The notes under the pieces: generated by a model
The model's input: the letters and a program-made list of their open reading frames with translations, nothing else
Told to the model about the DNA's origin: nothing
Databases searched by the model: none
Position numbers and translations under genes: made by a program
NCBI GenBank assembly: GCA_963691705.1
Contig: OY829543.1
Location: 52,928,564 to 52,992,563 of the forward strand
Direction of reading: 5' to 3'
DNA from: Viola odorata
Lineage: Eukaryota > Streptophyta > Magnoliopsida > Malpighiales > Violaceae
Length of the DNA: 64,000 bases
Shown here: in pieces, positions 10,385 through 21,149 of the stretch
Layout of the letters: the number at the start of each line of letters is the position of its first letter
Position numbering within the stretch: position 1 is the stretch's first letter

Positions 10385-11296
10385 GGTTAATCCTATAAAT
10401 GAAATGACCAAATCGTCAAATTTTATTAACTTTAGGGTCAAAAACTAACTCATATGGCAAAATCTAAATTGTTCACTTTAAATGACCATTTTTTATAGTA
10501 AATAAAATGACATCATTCATAATTGGAAAATATTTGAGATACAAACTATTTTACAAACTATTTTATACCAATTAATATGTCACCAAAATAATTGAGGTTT
10601 ATCCTTTTCTAATTAAATTAAATTATTATATTTATTTAAATAAATAACCACCAAATGAATGTGAATGTATACAAATTTGTAAAAATATTTATATCTTAAG
10701 AATTACTTTTGGTAATTCTCCTTATGAGACAATTAATTTGAAAATTATGTAGAATTTGTTTCTAGTGTGCATAAACACTACTGTTATTCGAAGATATGCC
10801 CTCGTCTTTTATTAATTGATATTTTTGCTTCATTTTTTTTCCACAAAACGTTTTGATCATTTCAAGGTATTTTTTGTCCCGTTTATTTTAATCTACTTAG
10901 ACAAACTCTATAAAATCTTATTATTATTTTATTGATTCCTTTACACTTTGTAAATCCACTTCTCTATCACCTTCTCAGTTCGTGCCATTTATTGCAACAA
11001 ATATCATCAAAATTAACCATCCATACCACATGATCACAAAGCTGTAACTTACATAGCTGATCATATCAATAGACTGAAAAAATACACCTCTTTGCACATG
11101 AAAATGGACCGGGTTTTTTTGTGTGACATTATTCACAAAATCCACATTGTCATTCACACATTTCTTTGAGAATTGGACAGTGATGTTTTGGCTTAGCCAA
11201 CATGTAACTATAACACAAATGAATCAATGGTTGAGCATTTGAGTGACCAAATATCATGGTATGAGTTAGAAAAGTACAAGAAGAATATGATTAGTA
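10385..11296. other. Host spacer paralogous to 20845-22030
   Basis: No gene. 10385-10780 matches 20845-21147 plus 21955-22005, apart from the Tourist-like MITE present only in the second copy. The downstream part (10966-11115) matches 4178-4310. Confidence 0.6.
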
Positions 11297-11548
11297 TTAA
11301 ACTTGTGTTTGCGGTCGGGATTTGGAGCTGACGACGTTTGATTTCGCAGTCATGACGTTATTCATAGAAGGAGGATCACACAGTTTACCGCATATATAAA
11401 GGCAATCTGGAGAAATCCTGCAACCTTTGAGGCATTGCCGGCACGCTTCATAATCATATTCTGATGAAGCATTAGCTAATTCCGATGACAAAAGCAGCAG
11501 CATCAACACTAATTTCATGCTAATTGTACCATTAATATTCATCTTCAT
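11297..11548 (-). CDS. Secreted thionin-like Cys-rich peptide T3
   Basis: An intronless 83-aa protein starting at the ATG at 11548. Residues about 10-27 form a hydrophobic signal peptide ending near NAS. The mature part has six cysteines spaced C-x2-C-x3-C-x5-C-x3-C-x3-C, followed by a basic Ser/Lys-rich tail without cysteines. The paired C-x3-C motifs fit two disulphide-linked helices, as in thionin-like or hairpinin-like peptides. It is a diverged member of the local family: same strand, same MKMN.NG opening, but a shorter Cys3-Cys4 loop. Secretion and an antimicrobial or defence role are inferred from the fold type only. It has no DeSI neighbour of its own. Confidence 0.72.
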   Translation of the reverse strand: MKMNINGTISMKLVLMLLLLSSELANASSEYDYEACRQCLKGCRISPDCLYICGKLCDPPSMNNVMTAKSNVVSSKSRPQTQV

Positions 11549-11975
11549 CCTTAATTAATTCAATTAAATAATTCTCTCACGTTTGCTATATAGGCCATAT
11601 CTTATGAAGCTGTCCTATTTATATACATTATTAGCTTGTAATTTAAATTTAGATGAATTATACACTTTTTTAGGAGAAGATTCCATTTTTCTGATTTTTT
11701 ACTTTTTATGAATATTTTTATCTATATCAGGTTCAGGTGTATACATTTTAAATTTATAGTATCTTTAGTGACTTTTTTTTTTGTTTTATTGTGATATTTT
11801 ATTCTCTCATTAGTTGTTTTTTTTCTCATAAAAAAACAGTTATCTTTTCTTGTTTATCAATTCCGAGCAGGTGACTATTTCAGTTTGAAAATACAAATCA
11901 TCTATATGATTTAGGTTCCCTTTGGCAACGAGCTTTTCCGTTCATAACGTTGAAACCTTTCTTGTCCACCCCAGT
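11549..11975. other. Promoter side of T3
   Basis: AT-rich and without a gene. A TATA-like TATATA lies on the - strand side near 11590-11625. 11700-11850 matches 22010-22370, except that the latter carries a Stowaway MITE. Confidence 0.4.
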
Positions 11976-13349
11976 TGATACGATCCTAGTTGCCTAATAT
12001 GTATTTGAATGACGATCTAGTTCGAAGGTTTGAAATTGACGCGAAATTTGGTGGATAACTCACTTGGGGACCTTTGACGGACGGCTAGTCGGCCTAGTTG
12101 TCGCCTAATGAGGTTCTCACAAAGAGATCTTGGACACTTGGTAATCGGCTACTTGGACGGACGTGATAGTCGGCCGGATTTGATAGTCGATCACTTGACA
12201 CCTTGTGATAGGTTGAACTTTCGGGCTTTACTTGAAAGCTATTCGAGCGTTCGGTCTCAAATAGAACCAAGGTTCACGCATGATGAACAATTTTAGAGAA
12301 ACAACTCTGTGTTTATATCATAAAAAAAGGTCTGATTTACAATGAGCACAAAAAGGCTCTATATATAGGCAAAACCTAGTATAAGTTTAACTATAACTAG
12401 AAGTTCTAATTCTAATAGAAGTAGTAATACTAAACCTATACAACTTAGAAGTTCTATTTAATAAATAACTCTAATAATTGAATAAACTAAATAATAAATA
12501 TCTACAAACATTCCAGAAGCCTCCAGAGGTGATTTGCTCGGTTGGGCTTCAAGTTGGTCCGCAATCCTTAAGTTGTGGGCTGTCGTGCGTTCACACTGCG
12601 CACCAAAATGTCGACCCATGCTAGCCTTCGATCCACTCATCCGATTGGGCTGAAACATATCCCATTCGAAAGTTAACATTTGAAAATAGTGGACAAGGTC
12701 CTCTCTTCCTTGTCCAGGCCTTACTGGTCCGAAATAAATCGAACGGCGTTGACTGACGCGTTTTGAAGTCCTTATCCGCGTAGGATTGCTGTCAGCGAAA
12801 ATGTCTCTTCTAATAACTTTCAAACGGCTGGTGCGTTTGACCTGAAACTTGGTCACAATGAAGAAGACATCGTGAGGTTTCAGAATCATATTCGATCGCA
12901 CGATTCCGACTTGTGTAGCTCCGACTGAATTTGGACAAAGTAACGGGTTGCGCCTATGCGTCTTCTCCTTGACAGCTAGAATGTCACTATGAGCCATCTT
13001 GAGATTTACTCGTCCGAATTGGCTCAAACTTGGACACAATCCTCCTAAGATATCAATCGGTCTTGTATTTACTTTGGTTGGCCGATTGAAGCCTCGCTTC
13101 CATGTCTTGGCTTGGTCCGATGCGACATTTTGCCCTAAGAGCCTCCAAGCGACCTTCCATGTCATCCTTTGCCTAATGGCTCGATCCAGCAGCTCCTCTT
13201 GCCTTGTATCCATGTTTAGAGGTTGTATTAACCTCACTAGCTGTTTCACAACACCCTTGGCTCGAGGTATTCGTGTGATTGGCCTTGGTCGCAAGGCGTG
13301 TGCGCGTTGTGCGTGTGATGGGGCTACCCATGGGGCTAGAATCGTATCA
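11976..13349 (-). mobile_element. Solo LTR, 1.37 kb
   Basis: The ends are inverted repeats: TGATACGATCCTAG at 11976 and the complement of TGATACGATTCTAG ending at 13349, giving TG...CA termini. The flanking pentamers CCAGT and CCTGT are a 4/5 match and may be a worn target duplication. On the - strand a TATATATAG box near 12362 is followed by a transcript-like leader, giving a U3 of about 980 bp and R-U5 of about 390 bp. No partner LTR or internal coding region was found. A 303-codon open frame inside the U3 (12458-13369) is not credible as a gene. Confidence 0.6.
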
Positions 13350-14024
13350 CCTGTTAGTTCGCAAAGCATAATAAGGATTACTTGGTTTTATGATTTGCAT
13401 AATCATACTCCTTTCCAATGTAACTAGCTTTGAAATTGGGAGTTGCACGAGTTATATTATGAATAATTATTCCATAAAATAAATATAGAAATTAAGATTG
13501 ATGTTGATTTATATTTATAACAAGTTTATGAGTTAAACGAAACTAAAACTAATATTATAACAAGTTTATGCGGGGTTGTGTGTTTTGTGCGTTGTTTGTG
13601 AAATTGTATTGTGTACTTGAGAGATGGACAAAACTTAAGATTTAATTTTTTATTGGATAACCTATTGTATTGCTGTAGAAACTCTATTTTAGTCCTTAGA
13701 TTCATTTTGATCACTTTAGATTGGCAACGTATTGTTTGTAAAGAGTTTTATCTCTTATTTTAATATTATCTAAGTTTTTTGACAGCTAAAAATTAATTAC
13801 TTAAATAATGTTAAAATGTATACAGTAATAAGCATCACTCGTTATTAGATTTATACGAACCAAGGAACTATGTTTTTCCCTTCCATTTTTCAATAGCAAA
13901 TCAGATATTTTTATTCTATTTTAGGATAGGAGAAGAAAATTTTGTTACAATATTTATTTTTTTCGATTTCGAACAGTGACTTCTTAAGAGATTCGCTAAC
14001 TTGCTCTCATTTTCCGGTAACTTC
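13350..14024. other. Start of duplicated block B
   Basis: No gene. From about 13382 it matches copy C from 49925 onward, except that C carries a Stowaway MITE (50109-50290). Confidence 0.6.
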
Positions 14025-14286
14025 TCAATCGTTTGATTTTGGTGCGACTTCAGGAGGAGGAGGAAGATCATGTAGGCACCATTCAAGGCAAAACGCAATG
14101 CAGCCATCACCTTTACCAATTTCTCCGCTGTGGCAAAAGCGAGCATAGCATTTTTGCAAGCAGCCTGTGAAAGGAAGCGACTTCGCCTATGGTTAAGTAC
14201 TGTCATGACATAACCATCATAAGCACCAACCATATGGTTAAGTACTGTCTTCCCCTATAACCTAATTTCACCGTCATTCCTAACAT
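14025..14286 (-). pseudogene. Thionin-like peptide T1, copy B
   Basis: Matches the intact 91-aa gene at 50528-50803 from the ATG at 14286 through the Cys-rich core. After codon 27 the frame meets TGA (complement of 14203-14205). At this point 31 bases of the intact gene, encoding the end of the signal peptide, are replaced by a 17-base copy (14187-14203) of sequence that also occurs about 45 bases upstream in the gene. The Cys-rich part is still readable in another frame but is cut off from its signal peptide. Confidence 0.82.
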
Positions 14287-14789
14287 TTTGGCTAGCTAGT
14301 TCTAAATAAAAAATAAAAAATGGGTTTTCATACGATATCTTATTGATTTATAGACATGGATGTTCAACCAATATAGAATATTGAATTTAATGCAAATGAA
14401 TCTTGAGATTTTAAAAAATGGTTTGAAACGGTAATAAAGTTATACGGATCATATCAACCTCTTAATTAGGAAGTTAGAAAAATAAAAATGATTTATTTTA
14501 AAAGGAAATAAATGTTAAATATATTTTTCAGAATGAGAAATATTATGGACGGTCATTCTTAACAACTGTCTATTTACACTAATCAAGTGATTGGTCCAAA
14601 TATGTGAATGTGAATAATTATTTATCGTTAAATTTTATATTTTCCTTTATGAGCCAATTACTTGAATTACTCTCTCGGGAAAGATATATATTTATTAAGG
14701 AACAAATCGGACAATACCTCAAAATTTTATTTATTATGATTAAGATTTCCACTTATTTACTAACAAGTAACAACAAGAGCAACACTAGA
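14287..14789. other. Spacer between T1 and T2, copy B
   Basis: No gene. It matches 50804-51388 of copy C, apart from small indels (C carries about 60 extra bases near 51215-51280, a stretch also present in A near 4320-4385). Confidence 0.5.
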
Positions 14790-15035
14790 CTAATCTGAGC
14801 TTTCCTTATCGCCTACTGACTGGAATTTAGATGCAGGAGGATGAGCTTGACGAGAACACCTTTCATAACAAAACAAAGTGCACACTTCTTCCCTAAATCT
14901 GGGGCAAAAACGAGCATAGCACTCTTGCAAGCAGATGTGTGAGGGTGCTTGACCTTGACCAGCTGCTAATTTCCATGATGACGCCATCAGCATCAGCATC
15001 ATCAACACAATCCCTAATATACCATTCATCTTCAT
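14790..15035 (-). CDS. Secreted thionin-like Cys-rich peptide T2, copy B
   Basis: An intronless 81-aa protein from the ATG at 15035. Residues 1-26 form a Met/Leu-rich signal peptide with a likely cleavage after AAG. The mature peptide has six cysteines spaced C-x3-C-x4-C-x7-C-x3-C-x3-C in the first 30 residues, then a charged tail ending KESSD. A TATA-like AATATAAAAAG lies on the - strand near 15137, about 100 bp upstream. It differs from copy C at only two residues, both in the signal peptide. The DeSI-like gene lies upstream on the same strand. The likely role is a secreted defence or signalling peptide; this is inferred from architecture. Confidence 0.8.
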   Translation of the reverse strand: MKMNGILGIVLMMLMLMASSWKLAAGQGQAPSHICLQECYARFCPRFREEVCTLFCYERCSRQAHPPASKFQSVGDKESSD

Positions 15036-15347
15036 CGTTTGGTAGAACTAATTTGTAGCACTAGAATTTGATTATCTGAATGTCTCGTTTAATTGCTCTT
15101 CGCTAATACATTCAGATTTCTTTCACCGACCTGTTCTTTTTATATTCAAAACGCAAACACGTATATGGATTTTATGCCTTAACTTTTTTAACTACTCCAT
15201 ATCTTTTTTGATTTCTTGCCATCTGCATTTATCAGGCGTTAGGTGGATATTAAATCTGAGATTTCTTGTCATTTACATTTATCAGGCGTTAGGTGGATAT
15301 TAAATTTGATCCTCCTCATCAATTTGATAGATCACTTCTGCGTTATA
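15036..15347. other. T2-B promoter and local duplication
   Basis: Contains the T2 promoter and a direct duplication of about 57 bp (TTATCAGGCGTTAGGTGGAT occurs twice, near 15230 and 15280). No other gene. Confidence 0.5.
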
Positions 15348-15596
15348 ATCCCTCTATCCTTTAATAACAGACGTTTTAGAATAGTAGAAAAACATAAGAC
15401 AATTATCTTTGATCTTATTTTATTCCACGTTATTTCATTTTTACTTTTAATTTCTATTTAAATTACCACACCGTTATTAAATTGGGTTGATTAAAAAAAA
15501 CAATTGTCATTTACACAAAATATATGTTTCGAAAAAAATAAAATGACAAGTACTCCAAAACGTAGAAAAACGTCAGTTATTAAAAAACAGAAGGAG
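15348..15596. mobile_element. Stowaway-like MITE in copy B
   Basis: About 249 bp with ATCCCTCTATCCTTTAATAA at one end and TTATTAAAAAACAGAAGGAG at the other (inverted), flanked by TA. Copy A near 5003-5010 is the empty site. The same insertion is present in copy C at 51897. Confidence 0.8.
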
Positions 15597-16284
15597 TATA
15601 TCTTTTGAAATTTCCTTAATTACCCAAGTTCATAATCTTTTTGGAAACCAATAATGGGACCGTCATGTCGTTTATACGAGTTAGGGCTACCTAGACGAGG
15701 CGTCGTTTACATGAGTTAGTCGCCCTACCCAGTTTCAGATCTTTATCAATTCTGAAAATACATAGATTTTCCTATCCATTATCCTTGTTGAAAAGAAATG
15801 TACGAACATAGTCAACAAAATAGTCAACGCATCAATTATATGGACAATAATAAAACATCAAGAACTTGAATCTATACCGAGTTTAGTACATAACTGAGTG
15901 GAGAAGATCCGAACAGTGAACAACTGTTGAACAGCTCCAGCTACAAAGAAGATATATTTCGCGCAACAAAGAATACACACAAACTTCAATCTAAAATCTA
16001 TGTTCTATCCGCCACAACAAACTTGTACAGATTGACATCCATCCCCAGGTGCTCAAAATTACAAAACAGGCAACAGGGTACGGTATGTTCTAAATAAGTA
16101 AAGTGGTATGATGATGATGCCCTTTTTTACCTTTTCTTAGATCTTTTCAACTCCCATGGCGGAAGGAACCTTTGTAGTGAGAGTGCAGAAACAAAGAGGA
16201 CATGGATACTTCTCTCTGCGGCAATGAGATTGATGACAAGCAACTGAATGCAGTTCTTAATCTCTTCTTTTCACTATCACGTTC
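15597..16284. other. 3' flank of DeSI copy B
   Basis: No separate gene. It holds the former C-terminal codons of copy B (to about 16130), now beyond the premature stop, and the shared 3' UTR-like sequence. The terminal codons also carry a deletion of about 11 bp relative to copy C. Confidence 0.5.
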
Positions 16285-17171
16285 CTAGAAATTCGGGTCA
16301 TGGCTGAGGGTGGTAGCCTTAAGGGCCTCAGGGAGTATACAATTGCATAAAGAACCTAAAGAACAAAGATCGAAGTAGGTAAGTTGTTCTGATTCCGAAG
16401 ACCAATCCAACAAGAAGTTAACTGATATGGTAAGTAGTTGAACTGTATGCAGTGTGTAATAAAGAAAGGTGATAATAAGATACCTATCCTTGCCAATCGA
16501 TTGACCCATTTTGGTATTCGATTCCCGGTTAGTTTGTGACATATATCTTCACAGAAATGGTTGCAATTCTTGGTAATCAAATGGTACATATCACCGTTGT
16601 AGTTTGAAGACTGGCACTGCATGAATTCTCTAACCTGTTTAGGATCTAAGCAAGTTGCCCCAATGAAGATTGCTTTTCTAAATTTGAAACCAGGGCACCG
16701 TTGTGGCTCAACCTCAAAGACGCCACTTGTCGGGTAGTCATGTGCTCCAAAGGCATATTCCACTCCATGAACTGTAAACATGCACAAGAGACAACCACAC
16801 AAATTAAGCACATTCATCATCCCACGATAGCATGTTGTAGGGAAGATTTTTCATGGTTGTGAAAACATCCACATGCCTATTTGGATGATTATATATAACA
16901 GTCTGTGCAACATCATCTCAAATGCAATGCATAGTAAATCTAGCTCACCTTCCACCCCAGAGTGAAATATACCAACGCCTGCCCAGTAGAAATATCCATT
17001 ACTGTTGGTTAGATCATACACATTTAGATGGACAGGTGTGCATCCTGGACCATATCCTGCTGCTGACTTCATTTTCGGGAAAATGCAGAATCTGGTGGCT
17101 GAGTTTTCTCGGAAATGAAGGGAACGAAGAGGGACAATAGACTGCCATCCAGTCTTTGTCCCTAATTTCAT
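16285..17171 (-). CDS. DeSI-like (PPPDE) cysteine protease, copy B, C-terminally truncated
   Basis: Three exons: 16949-17171, 16484-16771 and 16285-16355, with GT-AG introns, encoding 193 aa. Exon 1 carries the catalytic His (FHSGVE) and exon 2 the catalytic Cys (NCNHF) of the PPPDE/DeSI fold, which removes SUMO or ubiquitin-like tags in characterised members. In exon 3 a CAG codon has become TAG (complement of 16285-16287), removing about 58 residues that in copy C form a Ser-rich, basic tail outside the protease domain. The catalytic core is complete, so activity is possible. The sequence stops matching copy C just upstream of the start, inside the 5' UTR intron, so this copy lacks the native promoter. 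It may therefore be silent. Confidence 0.72.
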
Positions 17172-18056
17172 GTTTAGGTTGAAGTCAGCTGCAACTCTAC
17201 CTTGTCCTCACCTGCAGATATACACAAATATAAGCTATTCCATGGTTCATGAACACTATGGAAATGAGCAATAGTTGGAACATGAGTCTGAAAGGATTAC
17301 TTATTGCTGAATATATATATATATTCAGTGGGATGTTGTGTTATGTTGTATACTATGGATATGGTGTGTTGAATTAATAAGGATCTTGGAGTGCAAATAC
17401 AAGACCATACCTAGAGGGTTTAGATGTTTGGCTTGCTCATGATTAAATAAGTGTTTTCTGCGTGCACTAGACGCGCTTTTATTTGTTTCGGTATGGCTTT
17501 TCCATCCTCTCATGTAAAAAAGAAGAATCTAGCGGTATTAGCATGCTAGTTTTAATTAAGTTGTTGTGTTAATTAGTTATACAATAATGTTAGGGATATA
17601 AACTATTCTACAAAATAATGTTAGGGATATAAACTATTCTACAAACTAAATTATACAAACTCACGTGGCATCCTACATGGCATATAAAATTAATAAAAAA
17701 AGTTGAAATTTTATTAAAAAAAAGAGAAATTAATTGGTAAGACATAAAGAAATAAAGCGTCTAAAAAAATACACATTATGCATCTTTTTTAATCGGGATA
17801 ACTATTTTTATAGACTGATTTTAACATAAATAATTAATTAATTTTAATAAGAAAATAGAAAATAAATTGTTTAAAAAGTTATTGCCACATACTAATGTAA
17901 AATAATATTTATATTTAAAAAAAAGAAAAATGCACGTCTCATAAAATTAACGATATGAACTTCTAGAATATTAATCACCACATTTATCTTATAGAAACAA
18001 GAAAACTTTTTATTAATAAAATATAAAATTAATACTCACTACTACCACTTAAAGCT
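17172..18056. other. Upstream flank of copy B
   Basis: No gene. Shared with copy A (7253-7830), including a short AT palindrome at about 17311 and a 32-bp local tandem repeat near 17588-17645. The DeSI 5' UTR intron acceptor (CTGCAG) lies near 17214. Confidence 0.5.
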
Positions 18057-18395
18057 GAGAGAAACCACCCGGGGGTCTCTGCAGTTATTATTTTCATTTT
18101 ATTTGATCCATAAAACCGTTTTTTGTTCAATTATGTGCATGCCGTTATGCCCGTTAGGCACGCCAGGTTCCGACTATCAAATTCGTGATTAACGGAGACA
18201 AACTGTCGTTAACTCTCAATATTTTAATATTATCTCTGAAAAAGCACATTATACTGGACCCCACTTACCAGATTTTCCAGATTTATTAGTTTCTTAATAT
18301 CTAAAAATATTAGTTTTATTAATTAATTTATTTATTTAAAAAATTTAATTAAATTTAAGTTAAAAAAACAAAAAAGAATAGATTATTAAAATTCC
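18057..18395 (+). repeat. Left TIR of Pack-MULE
   Basis: Inverted match of 19240-19578, with about 85 percent identity by eye. The arms share motifs such as CAGTTATTATTTTCATTTTA and CGTTATGCCCGTTAGGCACG. Confidence 0.85.
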
Positions 18396-19018
18396 ATAAT
18401 TCTTTTTCTTAATCCCACGTGCTTTTTTTTTCTTTTTTATTTCTTCTTTTTATCTCTTTTCTTTTTCTATTGACATCTCTACTTTCTTTTCTTTCTTCTG
18501 TTCTTTCTTTTTTTCTTTTCTTTCCACAGGCACAACACCCTTTCAGTACTATTTTCTTTCTTCTCTCTTTTCTTTTCCGATTTTCTTTGTTGGAGATGGG
18601 ATTGATGATTTGTTGGTCGAATTGATGATTTATTGGTCGGATTGGTATTGTAAACTGTAGTGGCTGGCGGGATTGATTTCGGTGGCTGTTGGATTGAAAT
18701 CGGGAGCTAGTGATGAACGACGATAGAGGTTGAAATTGGGAGCCGGTGAGGATTTGGTGAGGTGCCGGGATTGATTTGATGGTGATTTGTGGGTATTTAC
18801 ACTCTAACGACGGCGACGAAGATGGTGATTTGGGTCAGTCGGGTTGGATTTGGTGAGCTGCCGGGATTGATTTTGTGGCTGTATTTAATTTGATTTTGTG
18901 GCTGTTTTTGGTTTGATTTTGTGCTGTTTTGATTGGATTTTGGGGCTGTTTTGGGTCGCCGGTTGCAGTTGACGGCTGTCGGCGCGATGAAGTCTGTTGG
19001 AGGGCCCACTCGCCACGT

Positions 19019-19171
19019 GCCGCCGATGAGACGGGAGTCGCTAGGAGAGTTATAGACGCCTTTGATGAAATGGAAAGTCGAACCGCCGACAACTCCCATG
19101 CCAAACGCACCGCCGACATCGTCAAGGATACGATTTGGGCATGGCTCTCTGGATGTCTCCGGCGTTCCCAT
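19019..19171 (-). pseudogene. Captured 5' coding piece of TIM17 (mitochondrial import)
   Basis: From the ATG at 19171, 51 codons match the N-terminus of plant TIM17, the channel subunit of the TIM23 inner-membrane protein translocase: [12 protein letters not shown], then [13 protein letters not shown] and GG-(S)-(T)-FHFIKG-(V)-YNSP, ending at a Gly-Gly pair. After that the frame runs into unrelated Asn/Gln/Lys-rich codons to 18797, so only the first quarter of TIM17 is present and three of the four membrane segments are missing. It sits wholly inside the Mutator TIRs. The captured frame is still open, so a short chimeric peptide could be made if transcribed. Confidence 0.88.
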
Positions 19172-19239
19172 GGAGGGTTTTTGTGCAAATGCAAGAAGAA
19201 GCAGATGAAGAACGGAGAAGAAGCAGATTAAAGATTTTA

Positions 19240-19578
19240 GAATTTTAATAATATTTCTTTTTGTTTTATTTAACTTAAATTTTATTAAATTTTTTTAAAA
19301 ATAAATTAACTAATTAATAAAACTAATATTTTTAGATATTAAGAAGATAAGAAATCTAAAAAATTTAGTAAGTGGGGTTCAGTATCATGTGCTTTTTCAG
19401 AGATAATATTAAAACATTGAGAGTTAACGGCAGTTTGTCTTCGTTAGTCGGCAATTTGACGATAGGGATCTGGCGTGCCTAACGGGCATAACGGTAGGCA
19501 CCTAATTGAACCAAAAAGGGTTTCGGGAATCAACTAAAATGAAAATAATAACTGTAGGGATCTCCGGTGGCTTCACTT
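19240..19578 (-). repeat. Right TIR of Pack-MULE
   Basis: Inverted partner of 18057-18395. It ends CTTCACTT just before the CTTAAAGCA flank. Confidence 0.85.
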
Positions 19579-20089
19579 CTTAAAGCACATAAATATATTA
19601 ATTATATTTTCCTTTTTTATTAATCTATTCACTATTAAAAAAACCTAAGTAAACATGGGCAGAAAACTATGCTAGAATCGTCTAGTCAAAAGCTTGTTTT
19701 CTGAAACCATAAAAATGCCAGAACTTGAAACCAATTTGCTCAACCTCACGTTCCATTATATGGCAGAGAACAGTCATGTATCCTAACCACTTTCCTGTTT
19801 ATATTGATTAGGCTATGCATGGAAGCAAGGATGAATGAGCACCATTCCATTTAAACCATATATTTATAAAACAACAGTAAATCAATCATCCACTAGGCAA
19901 GGCATCGGCCTGCAATAATTTTGTGGTTATCAAATTCTCTATACAGTGAAGAAAGCAGAAGATGTTCACGTCTAAGAGCTATGATGCACTGTGACGCATT
20001 CAATTTACAATCTAGGTAATAAAAGCAGAATAGAAAGAACAACTTGAACAACCGGAGCGGCAAATGACAAGCCCTTGCTAGGTATATAC
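19579..20089. other. Spacer before gene fragment
   Basis: AT-rich, no clear coding potential. It may be intron or downstream sequence of the - strand gene fragment that follows. Confidence 0.3.
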
Positions 20090-20468
20090 CTTCTCCTTCT
20101 CAATTTGTTCCTTTAACCGGGACAATTCCAACTCCTTCCGGTGCTAAACAGACAAGAAACATAAGTTAGTCTACACACCAAAGCTTCATATTTTCAGAAA
20201 TGTTTGAAAAACAGACTCGAAGAAAACATGAATCTGGTACCAGAATGAATTTGAGACGGCTTATATCAGCCTGATTCGCCCTTTGGCCAGCCTGCATCAC
20301 ATAAATATGAAAGTCAAAAGTTAAAACACAACAAGTAGATGAAAATGAATATGGCAATACAAATTAAAAACTAACAACACCAATATTGGTAATGCATAAG
20401 GTACCTCGACAACCAAATCTTCATCAACATTCTTGTTGGCTACACCTTCAGCAGACACATTATCATTC
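20090..20468 (-). pseudogene. Three-exon fragment of a coiled-coil gene (possibly PTST-like)
   Basis: Three short exons with correct GT-AG borders and matching phases: 20405-20468, 20241-20291 and 20090-20143. Joined, they give about 56 residues: an acidic segment, then AGQRANQADISRLKFIL and HRKELELSRLKEQIEKEK, a clear coiled coil. I recall a very similar coiled coil just before the CBM48 domain of plant PTST2/PTST3 starch-granule initiation proteins. No CBM48 or transit peptide is visible in the window. The piece is either a duplicated fragment or cargo of an unrecognised transposon. The splice sites are intact, so the copy is young. Confidence 0.45.
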
Positions 20469-21149
20469 CTACACAAAATCAAACGACGATCCAAGCAGCT
20501 AGGGTTCTTGTGGTTTGTCAGAAGAAAACGAGAATAGTGAGAAAAGAGCCAATTTTCTGCTAACTTATACATGGTTTAATTGTAAATATGTAAGGATTGA
20601 GTAAAACAAATTGTCCAACGAATTTGAAGAGACTGATTCGCGTGTTTTCATCCAAACTCGTGTTCTGCTGCTGCCTCATTTTCCAGCTGTTAGGAAATAC
20701 TGCGCGAGAACGCAGGCGAAGTGGTTGTCAACCAAACAACCATTAAAACCCAAAATCGCTTCTGCGCACCTAACGCAGCTCAAGACTCAGCACCTAATAG
20801 GGCCTTAATGACGATCCAAAAATTATATTTAATATAATTTCTCAATTATTGGTTAATCCTATAAATGAAATGGCCAAATCGTCATATTTTATTAACTTTA
20901 GGGGCAAAAACTAACTAATATGGCAAAATCTAAATTGTTCACTTTAAATGACCATAACATCATTATTAATTGGAAAATCACATCACTATTTGATAAACTA
21001 TTTTGTAACAATTCATCACCGATATAATTGAGGTTTATCTTTTCTAATTAAATTAAATTATTATATTTGTTTAAATAAATAACCACAATGTGAATGTAAA
21101 ATTGTAAAAATATTTATATCTTAAGCGCTACTTTTGGTAATTCTCCTTA
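20469..21149. other. Spacer; host paralogue begins at about 20812
   Basis: No convincing gene. From about 20812 it matches 8727-8760 joined to 10372-10730, that is, the LINE empty site. Confidence 0.5.

Larger units (their letters stand above)
18057..19578. mobile_element. Mutator-type Pack-MULE with captured TIM17 start
   Basis: 1,522 bp with long terminal inverted repeats of about 340 bp (18057 to about 18395, and about 19240-19578). The ends read GAGAGAAACCACC and, inverted, AAGTGAAGCCACC. They are flanked by CTTAAAGCT (18048-18056) and CTTAAAGCA (19579-19587), an 8/9 match to a Mutator-size target duplication. There is no transposase. The interior has a pyrimidine-rich stretch (18419-18530) and, on the - strand, an unmistakable TIM17 N-terminus. 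Long TIRs, a 9-bp duplication and a captured host gene piece define a Pack-MULE. Confidence 0.85.

Noticed and set aside
10975..11157. 60-codon - strand frame, partly repeated at 4190-4310
   Set aside because: AT-rich host spacer; the second copy does not keep the frame.
12000..13368. Alternative LTR ends with TAATA flanks (11995-11999 and 13369-13373)
   Set aside because: The flanks match exactly, but the inner ends do not form an inverted repeat; the 13/14 match at 11976 and 13349 is the stronger boundary.
12458..13369. 303-codon open frame on the - strand
   Set aside because: It lies in the U3 of a solo LTR with well-defined ends, lacks domain features and has an odd Arg/Gln-rich composition; the GC-rich sequence explains the open frame.
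16922..17140. 72-codon + strand frame repeated in all three blocks
   Set aside because: Exact antisense of DeSI exon 1; conserved only because the exon is.
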